Positions 8,173 to 21,447 of a stretch of DNA of 42,731 nucleotides are shown one piece after another. Location of the stretch: contig DYLQ01000015.1 in assembly GCA_020722015.1 (NCBI GenBank), positions 1 through 42,731 on the forward strand, written 5' to 3'. A program made the translations under genes and the position numbers. Under the pieces are notes generated by a model, which saw only the letters and a program-made list of their open reading frames with translations, had not been told where the DNA came from and ran no database searches. Within the stretch, counting starts at the first letter, position 1, and each line of letters opens with the position of its first letter. The DNA comes from Thermotoga sp. Its GTDB lineage: Bacteria > Thermotogota > Thermotogae > Mesoaciditogales > Mesoaciditogaceae.

Positions 8173-10560
8173 TCACTTTATCCCAGTTCTCGCAATTCCT
8201 TCTATGAAATATCTCTGAGCGAATAGGAAGAGTATGACTATCGGCAACATCGTAAAGGTTGAAGCGGCCATCAATTGATTGTAAATGGTCCCGGCATTGC
8301 TGCTGAAATTTTGAAGACCCACCGGCAATGTCCTCATTGAAGGCTCGTTTGTGACTATAAGTACCCACAAGAAGGCATTCCAACTTCCGACGAAATTCAA
8401 AAGCGCACCGGTTATTATGACAGGACGTGAGATCGGGACCATTACCGTCCACAAAAATCTCCATCTCGATGCACCGTCTATCTTTGCGGCATCCAATAGC
8501 TCATCCGGTACTCCCATGAAATTTTGTCTTATCAAAAAGATGGTGAATGCACTGACGGCCCATGGAACTATCAAAGCGTAATAAGTGTTTAGCCAACCAA
8601 AATGGACAATGGTTATGAAATTTGGTACGAGCAAAACCTCTCCGGGGATCATCATCGTTGCTATGAAAAGCATGAAAAAGAAGTTTCTTCCGACGAAATG
8701 GAGTTTCGAAAAGGCAAATGCGGCCATTACTCCGAAAACGATGTTCAAAAATGTCGTTAGGATTGCGACAAAGATCGTATTTATGTAGTACCTCGCAAAT
8801 GGGGCTGCATTCCATGCTTGAACGTAAGCCTCAAAAAGATTAGCGAAAATCTGAGAAAAGTTGAAATGCGCTTCCACCTTAACCGGCAAAGTCAAAAACC
8901 ATACGCTGTTTAAACCATTTAAGAATATCTTGACACTTCCATTTGAAGGAAAATATTGAATATTCGAAACCATAGAAGGTGCTCTGACGATTTTCATCAT
9001 GTAATACGTGTTGTTGTAAGTATCCGTTACGTTTGTCACGGATAAGTAATTAGACCATACCACGGAAAGCAACTTTTCTATTTCCGCCTGGTTTTTATAA
9101 GATGAAAATCCGTTTCCGATGTAGGCAAGCTGGCCTGAGCTTCCAGTTAGAACACCGGTACTGCTTGGATGTTCGGTACCGAAAGCATCGGATATTTTTT
9201 GCGAAAGTTCATTCCAGTTTCCAGAATATTCCGAGATCATCTTGTTCAATTCCAATTGTTCAGATGAATTTAGCACACCGTAGAGGATCTTCATGTTGGT
9301 CACAACGCTTGAAATGCCCCTAAAAACGTTGTCTGCATTTGACGTGTTTAATCCGAGTGAAAGCAAATTGGCTTTAACAATTGCGTCTGTTTTGCTTATG
9401 AAATCATCTATGAAGTGAGAAACATGGCCGGTATCGACGATATCAAGTGCTATTTGCTTGTAGTTCGACGGAAGATTTGAGCTTTTTATCGCATTTTCAA
9501 GCCTTACTGCCTGCTCGGAAGGTGTGAAAAAAGTGAAGATCATCTGAGGATCCTCGATGGTAAGATTTTTTGAATGGTTGTAAAAATCAACGATAAGATC
9601 GTAAGATTTAAGGAGATGGTCGTAACCAATTATGGGATCCATGATCCTTTGTTCGTAAAAATTGACAAGCACATTCAACGATGGATCAATTTTCCCAAAT
9701 TTGGAAATAAGGATCGTTTTTAAATCGAATTTGTCCAGGAATGCTTGTATTATCTCTGAAACGGCAGGGATATCCTGCGAAAGCGTCCCCGTTCCCTTTT
9801 TGTAATTCAAAACGTTTGAAAGCATGGAATCAGATGCCACGAGAAAATCATTTGAAGACAAAAACGACTTCACGAAATCTTTTTGAGCCACAACGGAAGA
9901 CGCATCTTGATCGCTCACATTCAGAGCTTGATTTCTCAAAAGTGCCGGCATGAACATCTTTGCCGTTGTGGTGGCAGAATTGACGGCCTGAGCAAAATTT
10001 TTTGTGAAATCCATCCTTGACAATATTGGATTCGATCCGTATTTGAAGATGTTTAAAAAGGCTTTCATGTATTCATCCGGATCATCGGAAAGGGATTTAA
10101 GTTCACTTATCTGATTCTGGTAATCGGAGGGATAAATCATAGAATCAACGTTTGCTGCAAGATCTTGAAATTTTTGTACGTTAATTTCCGTTGCATATTT
10201 TACAGCGCCACCGTTTCCCAACGTAAGATATATGGTCCCTCTGATGGGAGGTGTGCCTGCGAAATTAACGGTTAAAACATTCGAAGCACTTGAAGTTTTT
10301 CCCTGTCCGACGTTCAAAAATTGTTGAAGGCTCAATGCAGAATAATTGACAGATGAGTAACTCGAATGGTCTATTGAGGCATTTATGTTTCTCACGGATA
10401 AAGCATTCACCGTGCCCCATGTTGGCGGAAAAATCTGAACTTCTTCAGGCAATTTTAAAGATGTGACGACCATCCAAATGAAAGGCATAAGCATTGTTGC
10501 GGCACCGCCAAATGCTATGATGTAAAGTATGATCTCGAAAACCGTTCCTTTGATCTTCAT
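8173..10560 (-). CDS. MalG-type sugar ABC transporter permease with a large extracytoplasmic insertion
   Basis: A 795-residue permease, where MalG-type proteins are usually about 280. TM1 is at residues about 10-33. A 500-residue non-membrane insertion then interrupts the protein right after the FPPTWGT segment (about 48-565). It is rich in Asn, Ser and predicted helices and should face outward. The core membrane domain resumes at about 570-790. The cytoplasmic EAA loop is intact (DELLDAAKIDGASRW, near residue 690), so coupling to an ATPase should be preserved. The start overlaps the stop of the MalF-type gene by ATGA. No binding protein or ATPase is in the window. A dedicated carbohydrate importer is likely; the sugar is unknown. 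Confidence 0.85.
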   Translation of the reverse strand: MKIKGTVFEIILYIIAFGGAATMLMPFIWMVVTSLKLPEEVQIFPPTWGTVNALSVRNINASIDHSSYSSVNYSALSLQQFLNVGQGKTSSASNVLTVNFAGTPPIRGTIYLTLGNGGAVKYATEINVQKFQDLAANVDSMIYPSDYQNQISELKSLSDDPDEYMKAFLNIFKYGSNPILSRMDFTKNFAQAVNSATTTAKMFMPALLRNQALNVSDQDASSVVAQKDFVKSFLSSNDFLVASDSMLSNVLNYKKGTGTLSQDIPAVSEIIQAFLDKFDLKTILISKFGKIDPSLNVLVNFYEQRIMDPIIGYDHLLKSYDLIVDFYNHSKNLTIEDPQMIFTFFTPSEQAVRLENAIKSSNLPSNYKQIALDIVDTGHVSHFIDDFISKTDAIVKANLLSLGLNTSNADNVFRGISSVVTNMKILYGVLNSSEQLELNKMISEYSGNWNELSQKISDAFGTEHPSSTGVLTGSSGQLAYIGNGFSSYKNQAEIEKLLSVVWSNYLSVTNVTDTYNNTYYMMKIVRAPSMVSNIQYFPSNGSVKIFLNGLNSVWFLTLPVKVEAHFNFSQIFANLFEAYVQAWNAAPFARYYINTIFVAILTTFLNIVFGVMAAFAFSKLHFVGRNFFFMLFIATMMIPGEVLLVPNFITIVHFGWLNTYYALIVPWAVSAFTIFLIRQNFMGVPDELLDAAKIDGASRWRFLWTVMVPISRPVIITGALLNFVGSWNAFLWVLIVTNEPSMRTLPVGLQNFSSNAGTIYNQLMAASTFTMLPIVILFLFAQRYFIEGIARTGIK

Positions 10561-11855
10561 AAATACTCAACTCTTTTCTGACCGGCTCTGAATTGCACAA
10601 GGGTAAAGACGAGAATTATGGCAAAGAGTATGTATGCGGCAGCCGATGCGAGACCCATTTGCTGGTTGGTGTAGAATGTCTGAAAGATGTAATAAACAAT
10701 TGTCAGTCCAGAATTGTTGTAAGGCCCAGGAACTGCCTGATAAAGCACGTAAACTTCCGTGAAAACTTTAAATGCGCCTATGACGGAGACGATTAAAACA
10801 AAAAAGGTCATCGGTGAAAGCAATGGCCAGGTTATATACGTTAATTTTTGAGAATTCGTGGCACCATCTATATCGGCCGCTTCGTAATACGATCTGTCTA
10901 TCGATTGAAGGCCGGCAAGAAAAATTATAGCGTTGTATCCTATCGTTTTCCATATGGACATTATGGCTATTGTGGGAATGGTCCAAACTTCATTCGTAAG
11001 CCACGCAACTGGAGATATGCCTATCAAAGAAAGAAAATAATTTATGAGACCGAATTGACCGTTATAAAGCCATTGCCACACAAGACTTATGGCAACTATG
11101 GAGGTTACAAAAGGCATGAAATAAGAAGTTCTTAAAAAGGCCTTGAACAATTTTAGCCTGTTCAAAAGGAGTGCAACCGAAAGTGCGATTATTATATCTG
11201 CTGGCACGTAAAGGATCACGTAATAGGCCGTATTCCACAAAGATTTGATGAAATTACTGCTTTCTTTGATGACATTCAACCATTCATAAACACCATACGG
11301 GCTCGGGAAAGCAAACCTTAGCACGAGGTATATGATGCCGCTTAAAATAAAAAGCGTGAAGAAATGGCCTGCCATTCTTGATATGAATTGATGTTTTCTA
11401 AAAAAGATAAGGCCTAACATTGCCGCTATGAAAATAAAAGTTAGATACGGAAATACGTTCATCGCCGAAAGTGTGATGTTGAAGAAGATCAAACTGAAAA
11501 TCGTAATTCCAAAAATATAAATCGCATCTGCGATTTTGACATGCTTTGAAATCACGATATCTACAAGCAGATAGATGGTAAAAAGTGCCAATATCGATAT
11601 GGATATGTAAAATCCATCGTAAGCGAGAGCTTTCAGAAAAGAGTAAGGCGGCGGTGTGTTTAACTCAAAAAGTTGAATGTAATTTTGAAGCCCTATAAAA
11701 TTTGGATTTTTTATGTGAGCATAATCCCAGTTAAAAAAAGAGAGGTAAAAAGAATAACCTACGGGCCAAAAAACGAATATCGACATTATAACAAGTGCTG
11801 GAAGGATGAAAAGATAACCGCTGACGTTTTCCCAAAAACGCATCTTGTTACGCAT
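10557..11855 (-). CDS. MalF-type sugar ABC transporter permease with extra membrane segments
   Basis: A 432-residue permease, longer than the usual 290-300. The N-terminal helix (GYLFILPALVIMSIFVFWPV) and the NPNFIGLQNYIQLF loop are typical of sugar permeases. Between residues about 70 and 190 it has about four additional hydrophobic helices where most family members have only a short periplasmic loop. The transport core follows, with the EAA loop YYEAADIDGATNSQKL at about 323. ATG 11855 is preceded by GGTGGAGTGATCTT. It is translationally coupled to the MalG-type gene and has its own extended -10 promoter in the short gap after upp. Together the two form the membrane pair of one importer whose other subunits lie elsewhere. 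Confidence 0.88.
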   Translation of the reverse strand: MRNKMRFWENVSGYLFILPALVIMSIFVFWPVGYSFYLSFFNWDYAHIKNPNFIGLQNYIQLFELNTPPPYSFLKALAYDGFYISISILALFTIYLLVDIVISKHVKIADAIYIFGITIFSLIFFNITLSAMNVFPYLTFIFIAAMLGLIFFRKHQFISRMAGHFFTLFILSGIIYLVLRFAFPSPYGVYEWLNVIKESSNFIKSLWNTAYYVILYVPADIIIALSVALLLNRLKLFKAFLRTSYFMPFVTSIVAISLVWQWLYNGQFGLINYFLSLIGISPVAWLTNEVWTIPTIAIMSIWKTIGYNAIIFLAGLQSIDRSYYEAADIDGATNSQKLTYITWPLLSPMTFFVLIVSVIGAFKVFTEVYVLYQAVPGPYNNSGLTIVYYIFQTFYTNQQMGLASAAAYILFAIILVFTLVQFRAGQKRVEYL

Positions 11856-11895
11856 AAGATCACTCCACCCTCACGAAATTTTTAACAAGTAGAAA

Positions 11896-15709
<3,814 letters not shown>

Positions 15710-15726
15710 CTTTCTGCCCCCTTGGT

Positions 15727-17679
15727 TCAATTTATCTTCCAGTGATCGTAAAGCGCTGGAGGGATCTTTTCCACAAAATCGTACTTGTTACCATTTATCT
15801 GAATTCTATTTCCATAATAAGGTGTTCTCGATCCGGACATTTGTCTGCATATGAAAAGATATTTCTTTGCCCTTGTGATCGCAACGTAGAAAACGCGTTC
15901 CTCTTCGTCTAATTTTCCTTCCGATATGGCAAAGGAGGATGGAAAATCGCCAGGATTGACAGAGATGACAAAAACCACATCCCATTCCAGTCCTTTTGCC
16001 CTATGCACAGTTGTGAGCGTAACGCTTTCTTCTTTGTCTTTTTCCTTTCTATCTATGTCTATCTGCTCTGTTATGGCAAGATCTGTGAGAAAATCGTTTA
16101 TATCCTTGTATCTGCCGGCTATTTCAATGACTCTTTTTATGTCCATTTGCCTTTCGATTCTGTCTTCAAAGGTAAAGGCTATGTAGTCGGAGTAAAAACT
16201 TTCAAAAACATGATTTAAGACATCATCTGGTTTATCTTCGGCAGAAATTTTCTTGAAAATTTCCTCTATTTTTTCGTATTTATCACCAAATTGCGATATG
16301 TGTTTTACAAAATCAATGGGTTCTCTTTTAAACGTCTCGTCATATAACACCTTTTCCACGCTTTTCTTTCCAATTCCATAAAAGAGTTGAAAAATTCTCA
16401 TCCATGAGATAGAGTCTTTTGGATTGACAAGTACCCTCAGAAACGAAAGCACATCTTTGACATGTTTTGAATCTGTGAACTTAACACCAGATCGAACGGT
16501 AAAAGGTATCTTGGATTTTGAAAGTTCAATTTGAAGATCCATTGATTGGCTGTGATTTCTGTAAAGCACGGCTATCTGAAACGGAGAAATTCCAGAGTTG
16601 ATGAGTTCGTTTATCTTTTTCGACACAAAAACAGATTCTTCGAGAGAATCCCATGTGCTGACAACAATAGGTCTTTCAAAATTATTTTTTACAGTCTTTA
16701 AGATCTTCGAAAAGATGTTATTAGGTATCATTGCGTTGACGAGATTGACAATTTCAGGTGTACTCCTGTAATTCGTTTGGATCTTGTAAACTTTCACGTC
16801 TTTTTCTCTTGACATTTCTATGATGTTTTCGTATCTTGCACCTCTGAAAGAGTAAATACTTTGTGCGTCATCACCAACAACCATAAGGTTACCGTGAATT
16901 GAAGAGAACTTTTTAACGATATCGTATTGAATTTTGTTTGTGTCCTGAAATTCATCGACAAGTACCCACAGGTAATTCGATCCTTCTTTTTCTCTAACAG
17001 ACTGTATATCAAGGAGATCATTGGCGTAGACAAGCAGGTCATCGTAATCCAAAGATGATTGCTCGGCCTTGAGTTCGTTGTATTCGTCTTTTATCTTTCT
17101 TATTTTATCTGAAAAAGCATAAAAATAGATGAAATCTTCTTCGATTGTTTGTTCAACGGATCGTTGGGTATTTGCCGCGAGAGAGATTATCTTCAAAATA
17201 ACGGAAGGAGAAGGAAATTTTTCGTTTCTTTCCACGTATTCATTTATGGCATGCTTGACAATCGTTAGACTGTCTTCTTCATCCAAAATAGAAAAATTAG
17301 GATCAAGTTTAAGAAGCGATGCGTATTTTCTCAAAAGATAATTGCAGACGTGATGAAATGTGCCTGCCATCATACCATCGAGAGGATTTTTAGACACTTG
17401 CTGCGCTCTGTGAATCATCTCATTTGCGGCGGCCTTGGTGAACGTAACAAGCAAAATTTGTCTGGGATCGATTCCCTTTGAGATCAAATAGGCTATCTTG
17501 TAGGTTATAACTTTAGTTTTTCCGGAACCGGGTCCTGCGATGACAATAGAAAACCCTCCTTCATCAAGGACGGCTTTACGTTGTTCATCATCAAGACTAA
17601 CAAGTGCTTCATTTGATTTGCCTGTTCCATCATAACTTAAATTGTAGATGGTATCAAATTTTTTCAATTCTCTCGACAA
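15727..17679 (-). CDS. UvrD/PcrA-type superfamily 1 DNA helicase
   Basis: An SF1A 3'-5' helicase of about 650 residues with all motifs in order: GPGSGKTKV (I), LLVTFTKAAANEM (Ia), VDEFQDTN (II), GDDAQSIYSFRGA (III), TNYRSTPEIVN (IV), TTVHRAKGLEWD (V) and FYVAITRAKKYLF (VI). It is a little shorter than Bacillus PcrA at the C-terminus. Roles are expected in nucleotide-excision repair, replication and removal of bound proteins. The start is uncertain: TTG at 17679 has GGAAAG seven bases upstream, while TTG at 17667 and 17712 are alternatives. All overlap the end of gltX, indicating coupling. Confidence 0.93.
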   Translation of the reverse strand: MSRELKKFDTIYNLSYDGTGKSNEALVSLDDEQRKAVLDEGGFSIVIAGPGSGKTKVITYKIAYLISKGIDPRQILLVTFTKAAANEMIHRAQQVSKNPLDGMMAGTFHHVCNYLLRKYASLLKLDPNFSILDEEDSLTIVKHAINEYVERNEKFPSPSVILKIISLAANTQRSVEQTIEEDFIYFYAFSDKIRKIKDEYNELKAEQSSLDYDDLLVYANDLLDIQSVREKEGSNYLWVLVDEFQDTNKIQYDIVKKFSSIHGNLMVVGDDAQSIYSFRGARYENIIEMSREKDVKVYKIQTNYRSTPEIVNLVNAMIPNNIFSKILKTVKNNFERPIVVSTWDSLEESVFVSKKINELINSGISPFQIAVLYRNHSQSMDLQIELSKSKIPFTVRSGVKFTDSKHVKDVLSFLRVLVNPKDSISWMRIFQLFYGIGKKSVEKVLYDETFKREPIDFVKHISQFGDKYEKIEEIFKKISAEDKPDDVLNHVFESFYSDYIAFTFEDRIERQMDIKRVIEIAGRYKDINDFLTDLAITEQIDIDRKEKDKEESVTLTTVHRAKGLEWDVVFVISVNPGDFPSSFAISEGKLDEEERVFYVAITRAKKYLFICRQMSGSRTPYYGNRIQINGNKYDFVEKIPPALYDHWKIN

Positions 17680-19036
17680 CTCTTTTCTTTCCAAGCACGT
17701 AAATCGACTCAAATAGGCCAGGAGTTACCTTTTGACCAAGAAGTGCAATCCTCAAAATTTGAAATAAATCTTTTCGAGACGTATCGTTTACAGATATATC
17801 ACGAAGAGTTTTTTCCACATTTTCTACAGACCAATTATCAAGAGATTGTATTCGATCTTTGAAAGTCAAAAGAAATTTGTTGGTTTCATCCCTTTTTAAA
17901 ATTGCTTTAGATTCTTCATCCGGCTGAATTTCTTCGAAAAATGGTCTTGCAAATTCATCAAGAACTTTGAGAGTGTTCACTTTTTGCCTGCATATATCAA
18001 AAACATTTTTTGAATAATCAAAATCGTCAAACCATTTAAGAGCATTTGGATCCTGCGACGAAGCCCATGCTTTGAAGTTGTCTATAAGTTCCTCAACACT
18101 CATTTTTCTCATATGCTGACCGTTTATCCATTCTACCTTTTTGTAATCAAAAACGGCAGGTTTGTTCGATAAAGAATACAGATCAAAAGTTTCAGTTTCT
18201 TCGAGAGGATTGAATACCTCTTCATCGACACTCCAACCTAACAGAGAAAGATAATTTATGAATGCTATGTTGATTATCCCATAAGATCTGAAATAATTTA
18301 CGGACGTTGCCCCATGCCTTTTGCTTAGAGGTGTTCTGTCCGGTCCTAAGATGAGTGGTATATGCATAAATTCAGGTAACTCCCATCCGAGAGCTTCGTA
18401 CATCATGATCTGTTTTGGCGTGTTGGTAAGATGATCCTCACCTCTGATAACGTGAGAGATCTTCATGAGATGATCGTCGATGACAACGGCGAAGTTGTAA
18501 GTCGGGAAACCGTTGGATTTGACTATGACCATATCTTCAAAAGTTGAATTGTCAAATTCCATATCACCTTTCGCTATATCGTGAAAATAGGTTTTTCCCC
18601 TTGGTATTTTGAAATTCACCGTCACACTTTTCCCATTTGATCTGTAAAAGGTCGCTTCATCATGGGAGTTGAACTCTTTAGTGATTTCTTTCGGATCGCT
18701 TTCGGAATAAAGTGCATAATAAGCGTTACCGTTATCTATAAGTTCACGGGAGTAAATATCGTAAATTCCATCTTTTATCCTTTCTGTTTGTCTGTAAGGA
18801 CCGTAAAAACCGCCTACATCTGGTCCTTCATCCCAATCGAGTTTGCACCATTTTAAATCTTCAATTATGCTTTCTTCTGATTCTTTAGAGGACCTTTCTG
18901 TATCGGTATCTTCTATTCTAAGAATGAATTTTCCCTTCGCCTTTCTCGCAAATAGCCAGCCAAAAAGAGCTGTTCTTGCACCTCCGACATGTAAAAACCC
19001 CGTCGGGCTCGGTGCAAATCTAACTCTTACTTCCAT
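17654..19036 (-). CDS. gltX: Glutamyl-tRNA synthetase
   Basis: A class I synthetase of 460 residues. The HIGH-type motif is in RFAPSPTGFLHVGGARTALF and the KMSKS equivalent is LSKRHGATSV. RIEDTDTERS follows the first motif and VIRGEDHLTNTPKQ marks the catalytic fold. It charges tRNA-Glu, and possibly tRNA-Gln if the organism uses the amidotransferase route; discrimination cannot be read here. ATG 19036 follows AAAGGTGAAAAG and gives the canonical N-terminus; a GTG at 19054 is less likely. It lies 14 nt after the adenosine-kinase gene and overlaps the helicase start. Confidence 0.96.
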   Translation of the reverse strand: MEVRVRFAPSPTGFLHVGGARTALFGWLFARKAKGKFILRIEDTDTERSSKESEESIIEDLKWCKLDWDEGPDVGGFYGPYRQTERIKDGIYDIYSRELIDNGNAYYALYSESDPKEITKEFNSHDEATFYRSNGKSVTVNFKIPRGKTYFHDIAKGDMEFDNSTFEDMVIVKSNGFPTYNFAVVIDDHLMKISHVIRGEDHLTNTPKQIMMYEALGWELPEFMHIPLILGPDRTPLSKRHGATSVNYFRSYGIINIAFINYLSLLGWSVDEEVFNPLEETETFDLYSLSNKPAVFDYKKVEWINGQHMRKMSVEELIDNFKAWASSQDPNALKWFDDFDYSKNVFDICRQKVNTLKVLDEFARPFFEEIQPDEESKAILKRDETNKFLLTFKDRIQSLDNWSVENVEKTLRDISVNDTSRKDLFQILRIALLGQKVTPGLFESIYVLGKKRVVERIEKI

Positions 19037-19050
19037 CTTTTCACCTTTCT

Positions 19051-19539
19051 TCACCTTTTATATTTTATGATCTGCCTTAAAAGCACTTTTCTCTTTGATA
19101 TATCCTCATCTTTTTCAATGCCCTTTGGAGGAAATCCATCTATCACACCCATAACGCCTCGACCCTGATCCGTGATCCCAACGACGATTTGAAGGGGATT
19201 CGAGGTTGCAGCATAAACGTTACAAACCTCCTGAAGAGATTTTATGGCGTTCATAACACTTATGGGATAAACACCACGCATGACCACGACGAAAATATGT
19301 CCTGCTCCTATACGCTGCGCATTTTCTATGGCAATTTTTTCGAGCGCTTCATCGTTACCGTCATGTCTTACAAGGCAAACTCCGGATGCTTCGTTGAAAG
19401 CCACTCCAAATTTTGAACTTGGTGAAACCGTCGCCATCACTTCGTATAGGTCTTCGATGGTTTTTATGAAATGCGTTTGTCCAACGATTATGTTTGATTC
19501 TTCCGGGATGGTAAGATTCACAACTTCAAAGTTAACCAT
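19051..19539 (-). CDS. Adenosine-specific kinase (DUF355 family)
   Basis: A 162-residue protein of the small adenosine-specific kinase family known from hyperthermophilic archaea and some bacteria. Conserved stretches include FGVAFNEASGVCLVRHDGND near residue 45, GAGHIFVVVMRGVYPISVMN and TSNPLQIVVG. The C-terminal GVMGVIDGFPPKGIE is typical of the family. The usual length is about 160 residues, so it is complete. The ATG is preceded by GGAGGTAAAGT. Its presence agrees with a thermophile and with a nucleoside-salvage role alongside upp at the end of the same operon. The activity is assigned from the family and was not tested here. Confidence 0.88.
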   Translation of the reverse strand: MVNFEVVNLTIPEESNIIVGQTHFIKTIEDLYEVMATVSPSSKFGVAFNEASGVCLVRHDGNDEALEKIAIENAQRIGAGHIFVVVMRGVYPISVMNAIKSLQEVCNVYAATSNPLQIVVGITDQGRGVMGVIDGFPPKGIEKDEDISKRKVLLRQIIKYKR

Positions 19540-19542
19540 ACT

Positions 19543-20271
19543 TTACCTCCATGGTATGAAAATCGCTATCGATACTCCCAATAAAAGAAAAGGGCCAAAT
19601 GGAACACGCGTTTTTCTGTTTGCCTTTCGTGTTATCAACATGGGCAAAGAAAAAATTATAGCCGATAAAGATGCTATCAAAATGGCCCATATAAGGGAAA
19701 ATGGTACAAGATAAAGGGCTAAGGCTGCAAAATATTCAACGTCTCCAAATCCCATTCCCTGCTTTGAAACAAGGTGTATGATCAAAAAGATACCAAAACC
19801 GATGCCAGCGCTTATAAAAGATAAAAGCAATTGTCCATTTACAATTGCCCACAAAACACCACCAATTGCCGTCATTATGACTGCGAAATCGGGGATCATC
19901 ATGGTTTGAAGATCTATGACAGTTACAATTATACCACCGGAAAAGAGTATCCACAAAGAAAAAACGTTCCAGATATTTTGTGTGAGAAAAATTGCAAGCA
20001 AAAAAAGAGCAGCTGTACTTCCTTCAATTAATGGGTATATGGGAGAAATCTTAGTCCCGCAATACCTACACTTTCCACCGAGAACAACATAACTCAAAAT
20101 TGGAATATTATCTTTCCATGACAGTTGATGTTTGCATACAGGACAAAAAGATCTCTTAGGATTGATTAAAGAAATCCCCTTCGGAATTCTGTATATCAAA
20201 ACGTTGTAGAAACTCCCAAGTACTAATCCAAAGATAACACCTATGACACTGAATATCAGTGTATTCCACAC
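19543..20271 (-). CDS. pilD: Prepilin peptidase (type IV leader peptidase, A24 family)
   Basis: A 242-residue bifunctional membrane protease/N-methylase for type IV pilins. The N-terminal cytoplasmic domain holds two zinc-type pairs, CPVC and CRYC. The two catalytic aspartates are visible in DLQTMMIPD and in the GxGD motif KQGMGFGDVEYF, with about seven membrane helices around them. The GTG start lies inside the end of the TPR gene (16-nt overlap). No pilin or pilus ATPase gene is in the window, so its substrates must be encoded elsewhere. A role in pili or type II-like secretion, possibly tied to the c-di-GMP protein downstream, is inferred. Confidence 0.93.
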   Translation of the reverse strand: MWNTLIFSVIGVIFGLVLGSFYNVLIYRIPKGISLINPKRSFCPVCKHQLSWKDNIPILSYVVLGGKCRYCGTKISPIYPLIEGSTAALFLLAIFLTQNIWNVFSLWILFSGGIIVTVIDLQTMMIPDFAVIMTAIGGVLWAIVNGQLLLSFISAGIGFGIFLIIHLVSKQGMGFGDVEYFAALALYLVPFSLIWAILIASLSAIIFSLPMLITRKANRKTRVPFGPFLLLGVSIAIFIPWR

Positions 20272-21329
20272 AGATTGAGTTCCTCTTCACTCAGATTTGT
20301 CTCAAAAAGTTCTTTTTTGCCGTAATAATACCAATCCTTTTGGCTTTTAAATTCGCTTAATATCTTCTTTGCTTCATTGTATCGTCCTGTCTTTGCATAA
20401 GGAACGACCAGAAGTATTTTAAAATGGGAGTCTATTGGATATTTTTGAACATGTTCTTCTACAACTTTTATGACTTCATCATATCTTTCATTTTTAAAAA
20501 GCACTTTAGCCCACGATTCTATGTCTCCAGGATAATAAGGCATCATATTCAATATCTGATCTTCGTAATCTTTTGCCAAATCGTACTCTCCAAGTTGATT
20601 GTAAAGATCCATTAATTCGTATCTGGCCAGTATTGTCTTTTTATCCTCGCCAACGAACCTTTTCAATATATCAATCGCGCTTCCTATCTTCCCCATCTTT
20701 CTGTACGCATCGGCTATCATGAAATACGCAAATTTATCGTAAGGAGTGTACTCAAGTTCTTTTCCCCATTCTTCTATTGCCATTTCGTAATCTTCGAGGT
20801 TATAATAAGCCTGACCAAGTTCAGAATAAGCCTCAGCGAGATTGGGCTCTATCTTTATTGCCTCTTTGAGAAAGGCAATTCCATCTTCTTGAAATCCCTT
20901 TTCTATTAAGAATGTACCTTTAAGTTCATAAGCTTTGGCATACATAGGCCATGTTTCTATGACGAAATCCATCAATTTTATAGCTTCATCAAGTTCCTCC
21001 GATTCTGCCTCATCCTGGGCAAGTTCATAAAAGCCATCTGGTACAGCGTTCTTTAGCTCAAAAAGGTTAAGATTTAATTCTTTGATATAACTTTTTATTT
21101 CCTCTGTGGAAATCGGAAGAAAAAGCGATCCGGAAATTTTACCGACTCGCTCTTCAATATTCTGTAACTTATGGATTCTTTCGATATGATTCTTGTGAAT
21201 GCTTACATCTGCGGCAAATCTTTCCCATGTACCTTCGTAAAAAAGATCCCTTATTAAAAAGAAAAACGGATCGAAAAAATCGATACCGTAGTTTTGGCCT
21301 TCTATCTCTAAGATCAAAAGATTGTCCAT
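20256..21329 (-). CDS. Tetratricopeptide-repeat protein
   Basis: A 357-residue soluble protein made mostly of TPR motifs from about residue 100 onward (for example AYSELGQAYYNLEDYEMAIEEW, AYFMIADAYRKMGKIGSAID and ARYELMDLYNQLGEYDLA). The first 95 residues are a non-repeat region of unknown fold. TPR arrays mediate protein-protein contacts; no enzymatic domain or signal peptide is visible. It is the first gene of the seven-gene minus-strand operon. ATG 21329 was preferred over GTG 21338 because the GGAGG at about 21340 would be only one base from the GTG. Partner unknown; scaffold for the pilus or signalling proteins of the operon is one possibility. Confidence 0.8.
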   Translation of the reverse strand: MDNLLILEIEGQNYGIDFFDPFFFLIRDLFYEGTWERFAADVSIHKNHIERIHKLQNIEERVGKISGSLFLPISTEEIKSYIKELNLNLFELKNAVPDGFYELAQDEAESEELDEAIKLMDFVIETWPMYAKAYELKGTFLIEKGFQEDGIAFLKEAIKIEPNLAEAYSELGQAYYNLEDYEMAIEEWGKELEYTPYDKFAYFMIADAYRKMGKIGSAIDILKRFVGEDKKTILARYELMDLYNQLGEYDLAKDYEDQILNMMPYYPGDIESWAKVLFKNERYDEVIKVVEEHVQKYPIDSHFKILLVVPYAKTGRYNEAKKILSEFKSQKDWYYYGKKELFETNLSEEELNLCGIH

Positions 21330-21385
21330 ACAGATCACGCCTCCTCTATTTCCAAAAATTTAAGTCTTCGTTACTATTCATACTT

Positions 21386-21414
21386 ATTATACACTGAGTC
21401 TTACCTTTCGTCAA
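21386..21414 (-). promoter_or_regulatory. Strong sigma-70-type promoter of the seven-gene operon
   Basis: Minus strand: TTGACG (21414-21409), exactly 17 bp, then TATAAT (21391-21386). This is the best promoter match in the window and sits 57 nt upstream of the TPR gene start. It should drive the TPR, pilD, adenosine kinase, gltX, helicase, GGDEF and upp genes. Confidence 0.75.
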
Positions 21415-21447
21415 CACGCATTGCGAATGGATTAACCGACGTATGTT

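Noticed and set aside
18900-19060. GTG 19054 as the gltX start
   Set aside because: It would add six residues before the canonical N-terminus, while ATG 19036 has a better placed ribosome binding site.
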